Below, piece after piece: positions 59,202 to 64,000 of a DNA stretch of 64,000 bases (within the stretch, counting starts at the first letter, position 1; each line of letters starts with the position of its first letter). The stretch is from Clitopilus passeckerianus. Taxonomy: Eukaryota; Basidiomycota; Agaricomycetes; Agaricales; Entolomataceae. The translations under genes and the position numbers were made by a program. The stretch covers positions 2,728,001-2,792,000 of the forward strand of contig CALYLX010000126.1 of assembly GCA_944990035.1 (NCBI GenBank), in the 5' to 3' direction. A model generated the notes under the pieces. It saw nothing but the letters and a program-made list of their open reading frames with translations, made no database searches and was not told the DNA's origin.

Positions 59202-61563
59202 TCATCCAACATCCATCTCATCACCAGTCTCCTCTCGTGTCTTCCCCTTTCCATTCACCACCCCATTGGGAATAATGCCATTGACAAGGCCAGTTATCGA
59301 CATCGCCGGGCCTGAGCTTGAACCAGGCGCAGCCGGAAGTGACTGCAACACCGCACCGACCTCTTCGTCTATCCCAGCAAAAACACTCTCCTGCGGAAAC
59401 CCAAAATACCTCCCCGGATGCTTCTTCTGCTCCGCCTCCAACACCCCGCCGAACTCATCCACCCACTTTCTCCTCGTCTCCACCAGGTTCTTCAGCTGCT
59501 CGTTGACATGCAACTTGAGTTCATCATCTGGATTCAGGCCCATGGCGGCGGGAGCTGGACCGGGTAGGGCTGGTGTACCGTTCATATCGATGCTTGACAC
59601 GTCAGAGAGTTTCTTTTTCTTCTTGGCGAGTTTGGGGTTGTCTTTCTTCTGCAGCTTGGAGTAGAGGGAGCTGATGGCTCGGTCGAGAGCGTCTCTGCCT
59701 TCCAGGTATTCCTGATAAGCCAACCGGTCTTTGGCGATTGAAACTAGTCGGGCCTTGCGTGCTTTGTTGGTAGCCATGACCGTCCGTAGCTCTTGCTGAG
59801 CTTTACGTAGAGCAGTTGCGATTGGATCATCAACTCTCTCCGTATAGTCAGGCTAGAAAAAAGGACATTCAGTAAAGGACGAATATTACACCAGACGAGC
59901 GAATCCTTACCGGAGCATCCAACAAACCATGAAACCGCATCGTATCCCGTATCCTTCCCTCCAGCTCCGACACATTCAACTTCTCCTTCCTCGCCGCTGC
60001 AGCTCCACTTCCACCAGGCCGTCCCTCCATCGCATCCTCAGCCGCCTTCACTCCTTTCCACCCACTCGGATCAGGCAAGGGCAACAATGCACTAATCACC
60101 CTCTCCGTCAACGGCCCATGTCCCTTAGCCTCTCCCACCAAATCCTGCTCCGCCAACTGCGACGGGTCCCACTTCGGCGCAGGAGGCGCATAATACGACG
60201 CTTGCAACGGGTCATATGCGGTTGGAGTCCCAATGGGCGGAGGGATAAGTCCTGCATCCTGGTCTTCCCAAACCTCAAAATAATGCCGACCGAGTTTGGG
60301 CATTATGAAAGGCTCGACTTCGTCTCCAGTGTGTTCCAGGAAACCTACATCCTCTTCACGGATAGGTCGTATCCAGGGTTCGATACTGGCGTAGAATGTT
60401 GTCACGGCTGTTTGGGGTGGTTGCTTGAGTTTGCTGAAGTCGTCCATGACCTCTATGGCTTTGCTGGGTCCGGGAATAGAGGTAGGTTGGATAGTTGGTC
60501 GAGATGTGAGAAGTGGTGCATGGGGTGGTGGCATTGAGAAATCGGGTCCTAGTTGTGGCTGCGAGGGAAGGGGATTGAGCTGATGGACGTGGACCTCTCC
60601 GGAGCGAAAACTGACCTTCGAAGGAGGTTGTGAAACAACAACAGGCTTTGGTGCTTTGGATCCTGGGTGGTGCGATGGAGGGTGCATAATGGGTGGCGAC
60701 TTGCGTGACCTCGGCGGTTCTAAGGCTCCATGAATAACGCAAACATAATTGGGGACTGGTGGACTGACCAGACTCCATATCACTGTCATCTTCAAATTTC
60801 CGTTTTTTCTTCTTTTTCCTCAGCTCCTCAATTGATCTGAAAATTCTCATGAGTATATAGTCACATCAAATGAACGATATTCTAAAACTCACGGTCTACG
60901 AGGGTCCACTGAAGACCTGGCCGAACCAGGTAATGACGTAGCAGGATGGGACGACAGACGAGGCTTTGCAGAAAGGTGCAGAGAGTGTGTTGACCTTGTG
61001 TCGTCAGCATCTAGTCCAGGAGTGACTGTGTATCATCACGGAACCCAGTAAGGGTGAACAGACACCGTGGCAAGTGAAGGGCGACATGGTTGCGGCGCAA
61101 ATAGGTGGCAGAGCAAGCAGGACAACCGAAGGGCAGTAGTTCATTGTTTTGTCGCCGATGGAAAGAATATTCCAGAGCAGGAAATGTAGCATAAAATCCA
61201 AGCCGAAAAAGGTGATAAATCCAGGGTTTATGGGAACAGATATAGAAACACGTTCAAACTTGTGATCAGCTTATGAAGGACGCGTTCTCAGTCAATGCAC
61301 ATACAGTCACGTTCGCGCTTGACTTTGTCAATAGCTCTTGCCTTCCCCTTCTCCTTTTCCTTCATCCGTCGCATTGACTCCTCCAAAGTCTTGAGGTCTT
61401 CTCCGGCTTTCTTGGACCGGGCAAGGGTCAATTCTCGGAGTCCCTTGAGCTCATTTTGCAGTACTTGAAGCTCATCTGTTGGTGGCACGGATGCTGGTGG
61501 CTTCTTCAGGAGCGACGATTGGATTGGTTTCGGTGGATAGTAGGGTGTTAATTTGGATGCCAT
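59202..61563 (-). CDS. NGG1: SAGA/ADA histone acetyltransferase complex subunit ADA3 (Ngg1)
   Basis: Five exons: 61563-61311, 61010-60893, 60836-60769, 60719-59911 and 59852-59202. The N-terminus has a helical segment (LQVLQNELKGLRELTLARSK), then a KKKKKRKFEDD basic-acidic stretch. The middle holds GDEVEPFIMPKLGRHYFEVW and ELEGRIRDTMRFHGLLD. The C-terminal Ada3 domain reads DDPIATALRKAQQELRTV followed by RLAYQEYLEGRDALDRAISS and helices. It bridges Gcn5/Ada2 in SAGA and ADA. The first intron is about 300 nt, much longer than others here. Start at 61563 is the first ATG with family-like context. Convergent with RPA34, divergent from the SLC41 gene. Confidence 0.9.
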
Positions 61564-61894
61564 GGTCGAACCAGGGTCAGCCAAAACCTCGCTTCCACAC
61601 GGTCCCTTTGACCGGTTTCAAGGCCGTACTGAGCGCTGATGCTCACTGCTACGAGTCAGCAGTTTCCTGGCCAAGTTCTTGCCTATGAATTCGATCGACC
61701 ACGGTCGGATTTCGAGGTCGGGAACAAGGTGCGAACCAGCTTAGCCGATAATTACAGGATATTTCTCACGGTTACTAGAAACCTAAAATAATAATTATTT
61801 TTATCCCAATACCCTTCTTCTGGTTGGTGCTTGGCTGTCTGCCAAAGGCTCAGCTGCGCTTGGTGATGCTCTCGCTGTCTACGACGATACCGCC
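61564..61894. promoter_or_regulatory. Bidirectional promoter of ADA3 and the SLC41 transporter
   Basis: Two divergent ATGs 331 bp apart. A pyrimidine-rich run before the transporter start (TTTTTATCCCAATACCCTTC) may mark its transcription start. No clear TATA box. Confidence 0.5.
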
Positions 61895-63731
61895 ATGAAC
61901 TCGCAAACGGCAGGCCATAGTTCGGATGAGGAAGACATTCAAATGATCAGGCTCGAGGACGTCAATAAGCGTCACAGCTTTGACGGCCAAAATAACGCAA
62001 ATCCACACACAGAGCCGGAGCCGGACTGGGACGATGACGACGACGGTAGACGCGCTCTACTTGGCTCGGAGAACAACCAGGACGACGAGGACGACGAAGA
62101 AATTATACAACACTATAGTCCGCCACAGAAAACATGGCCACAGATCAAGTATATTGTTATAGAGGTGGGTCGTCCAATGGTTCCAATGACTTGTAAACTC
62201 ATAAGGCTTTCAGAGCGCACCTACTTTACTTTTCACGACTATTGGGCTATTATTCACGGGTGAAATGCTGGACAAAGTTTCTGTGAGTTCCCTCAACTGC
62301 TTCCACACGACCCTTGCTCAAACCTCCCCAGCGCTGGCGAGCCATGAAAGAAGTCCACCAAATAATCATGATTATTCCGGTGGTCATGAATCTCAAGGGA
62401 AACCTTGAAATGAACTTGTCTGCACGCCTCGGTACCGCCGCAAACGTGGGCGAACTGGACGACAAGACTACTCGGCGCAAGCTGATCATTGGCAACTTGG
62501 CACTCCTCCAAGTACAAGCAGCAGTGGTATCCTTTATCGCCGCAATCATTGCTCTCACCATTGGGATGCTGCTGCCAAGAGTTGCCCCGGGCCCCCAGAC
62601 CGACATTTCCAATCCTGCAAATGAAACTGCAAGAGCCATTTTTGAAACTGTCCTCTCCGCGAGAAGCGTCAGCCGGCCAATACCCAAGCCTCCGAAAGAG
62701 GCTTATGGTAAATTCACCTTCTGGAAGTAAGTCCCATGTAGCCGCTCGAGCCCAGGTGTCATTCTAACCTCTTTCCAGGCTTGTCATTGTGTCGTCAACA
62801 GCCATGACCTCCGCCGCTCTGTCAAGTATAGTCCTTGGATCCTTCATGTGTACCTTGATCGTCCTCTGCCGCAAATATGGACGTGATCCAGGTTCGTACC
62901 GAATATTCGTATAATATGAATCTTTATTGACCTTGTGTTCAGATAACATTGCTCCTCCAATTGCCTCCTTTCTTGGAGACCTTGTCACTCTAACCTTCCT
63001 CGGCATCGTCTCCTCAGCTCTCATAATAGTCGCCCATACCCCAATACCTCTAATCGTCGTCTGCGCCGTCATCGGTGTCGCTTTCTTCTGCTTCATTTAC
63101 ACCCTCCGAAACCCTCTCGTGCGGCCTCTTCTGACACAAGGCTGGTCGCCTCTTTTCATTGCCATGGCTATCTCCAGCGGGACGGGTATCGTGCTAGACC
63201 GATTCGTCTCACGATACGAGGGCTTTGCATTGCTCGCTGTCGTGATCAGCGGGCTGCCTGGAAGTGTTGGCAGTATCTTCGTGTCGAGGTTATCGACTGC
63301 ACTGCATGCTAAGGCAATGGCTATTCTGCCCCATGCGCACTCACCGCGTCGGGATAAAGGGCCACCAGAGCCAAGTGAGAAGCTGGTAATGGTGACGCTC
63401 CTGCTTATCACGTTGCCGGTGGAGATCATATTCCTGGCGATTCTAAGGGCATTGGGGTGGTTGAAGTTGCCCTTGCTGTTCGTTTCGATGTCTGTTGTAT
63501 TCTTCTTCGTTGCGGTTAGTAACTCTCCCTTGTTCCACCTTTCAGAACCTGATTTAGAACTGCCCACAGGTCTTTATCTCGCTCCAAGTCGCCAGGATAT
63601 TCACTAACTTCCTCTGGTCGAGAGGTCTCGACCCAGACATGTACGCATTACCTATACATTCTGCATTGATGGACCTTGTCGGCCAAGGACTACTGGTTGT
63701 CTGTTTCTCTATATTTCAGAGCGTTACATGA
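61895..63731 (+). CDS. SLC41/MgtE-type divalent cation transporter
   Basis: Membrane transporter of about 500 residues in six exons: 61895-62164, 62214-62282, 62332-62726, 62779-62891, 62943-63514 and 63570-63731. An acidic cytosolic N-terminus (EPDWDDDDDG) precedes two MgtE-like halves of five helices each. The first half has the key block PVVMNLKGNLEMNLSARLGT, corresponding to the GLKGNLEMxLASRLST signature of SLC41A proteins. The second half ends HSALMDLVGQGLLVV. SLC41 proteins move Mg2+ and related ions across plasma or organelle membranes. The membrane used here cannot be told from sequence. Confidence 0.9.
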
Positions 63732-63865
63732 TACATTGACCCCTCACGTTTACAAAATTGCAACATGCATGTCCCAAATTATACCCGGTATAGATGTGCG
63801 ATGTACTTTATAATACAGAGTGGTAATGCGAAATCCGCTTGGGGCACCATAATAGATTCTCTGCT

Positions 63866-64000
63866 TCACTCGTTGTTGGACATGGAGAAGTCTTTGAACC
63901 AGACGTATTGGTCCCGCGGGGTTGCGAATTGGGGTTCATGCCCACCGAAGAATGTGCTGGGTGAAAATTTTAGTCTCGCGATCTTTCTCGAGATTGAGAG
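63866..64000 (-). CDS. 3' end of an unknown gene (truncated by window edge)
   Basis: An open minus-strand frame enters from the right edge and ends at 63866 with PRDQYVWFKDFSMSNNE. The aromatic-rich, non-repetitive reading and lack of stops suggest a real C-terminus, but 44 residues are too few for a family call. Confidence 0.45.
   Translation of the reverse strand, partial: LSISRKIARLKFSPSTFFGGHEPQFATPRDQYVWFKDFSMSNNE

Overview
The window looks like nuclear DNA of a mushroom-forming basidiomycete (Agaricomycete). Almost every gene is cut by several introns of about 45-60 nt with GT(A/G)NGT donors and CTNA-type branch sites. Genes sit on both strands, 0.1-0.8 kb apart. The housekeeping set (SUV3, mS33, NatC NAA35, mitochondrial TrpRS, NTH1, THI20, RPA34, ADA3, SLC41) and the expanded F-box, CCCH and kinase families fit that group. 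Exon limits below were read by hand from frame, splice signals and family conservation. No CRISPR array, rRNA, tRNA or intact transposon was seen.

0-15 kb is mostly conserved housekeeping DNA. It holds a left-truncated SUV3 helicase, a 395-codon orphan beside a decayed protein kinase, RSM27/mS33, a 15-exon NAA35 gene (with a GC-AG intron) divergent from mitochondrial TrpRS, a single-pass surface protein (gene A), a small orphan and an old-yellow-enzyme reductase.

16.5-25 kb carries three tandem paralogues (B, C, D). Each has a signal peptide, a small beta-sandwich-like ectodomain, a Ser/Thr/Pro stalk, a glycine-rich membrane helix with a polybasic stop, a cytoplasmic coiled coil and a C-terminal PPxY motif. 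Gene A has the same plan. A PPAY-bearing orphan lies next door, then the endonuclease III homologue NTH1.

26.7-33.3 kb is a segmental duplication. An F-box gene and the 3' tail of the neighbouring THI20-like gene were copied together, leaving two F-box genes and a dead THI20 tail.

33.5-46.7 kb is the most unusual part. Four tandem genes (E, F, G, H) share a basic N-terminus, a TPR-like segment, two CCCH zinc fingers and a variable number (1, 3, 0, 2) of a Rossmann/amidotransferase-like repeat. Exon sizes are kept to the base. Three of the four carry one apparent lesion (TGA, TAG, frameshift). An FAD monooxygenase sits between G and H.

47.4-55.8 kb holds a protein kinase with a long helical N-terminus and three helical proteins, one with a central hydrophobic segment and one with a CaaX box. 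This resembles a signalling or death-effector neighbourhood, but that is inference.

56.5-64 kb returns to core genes: a RING/coiled-coil E3-like protein, RPA34, ADA3/NGG1, an SLC41 cation transporter and the 3' end of an unknown gene.
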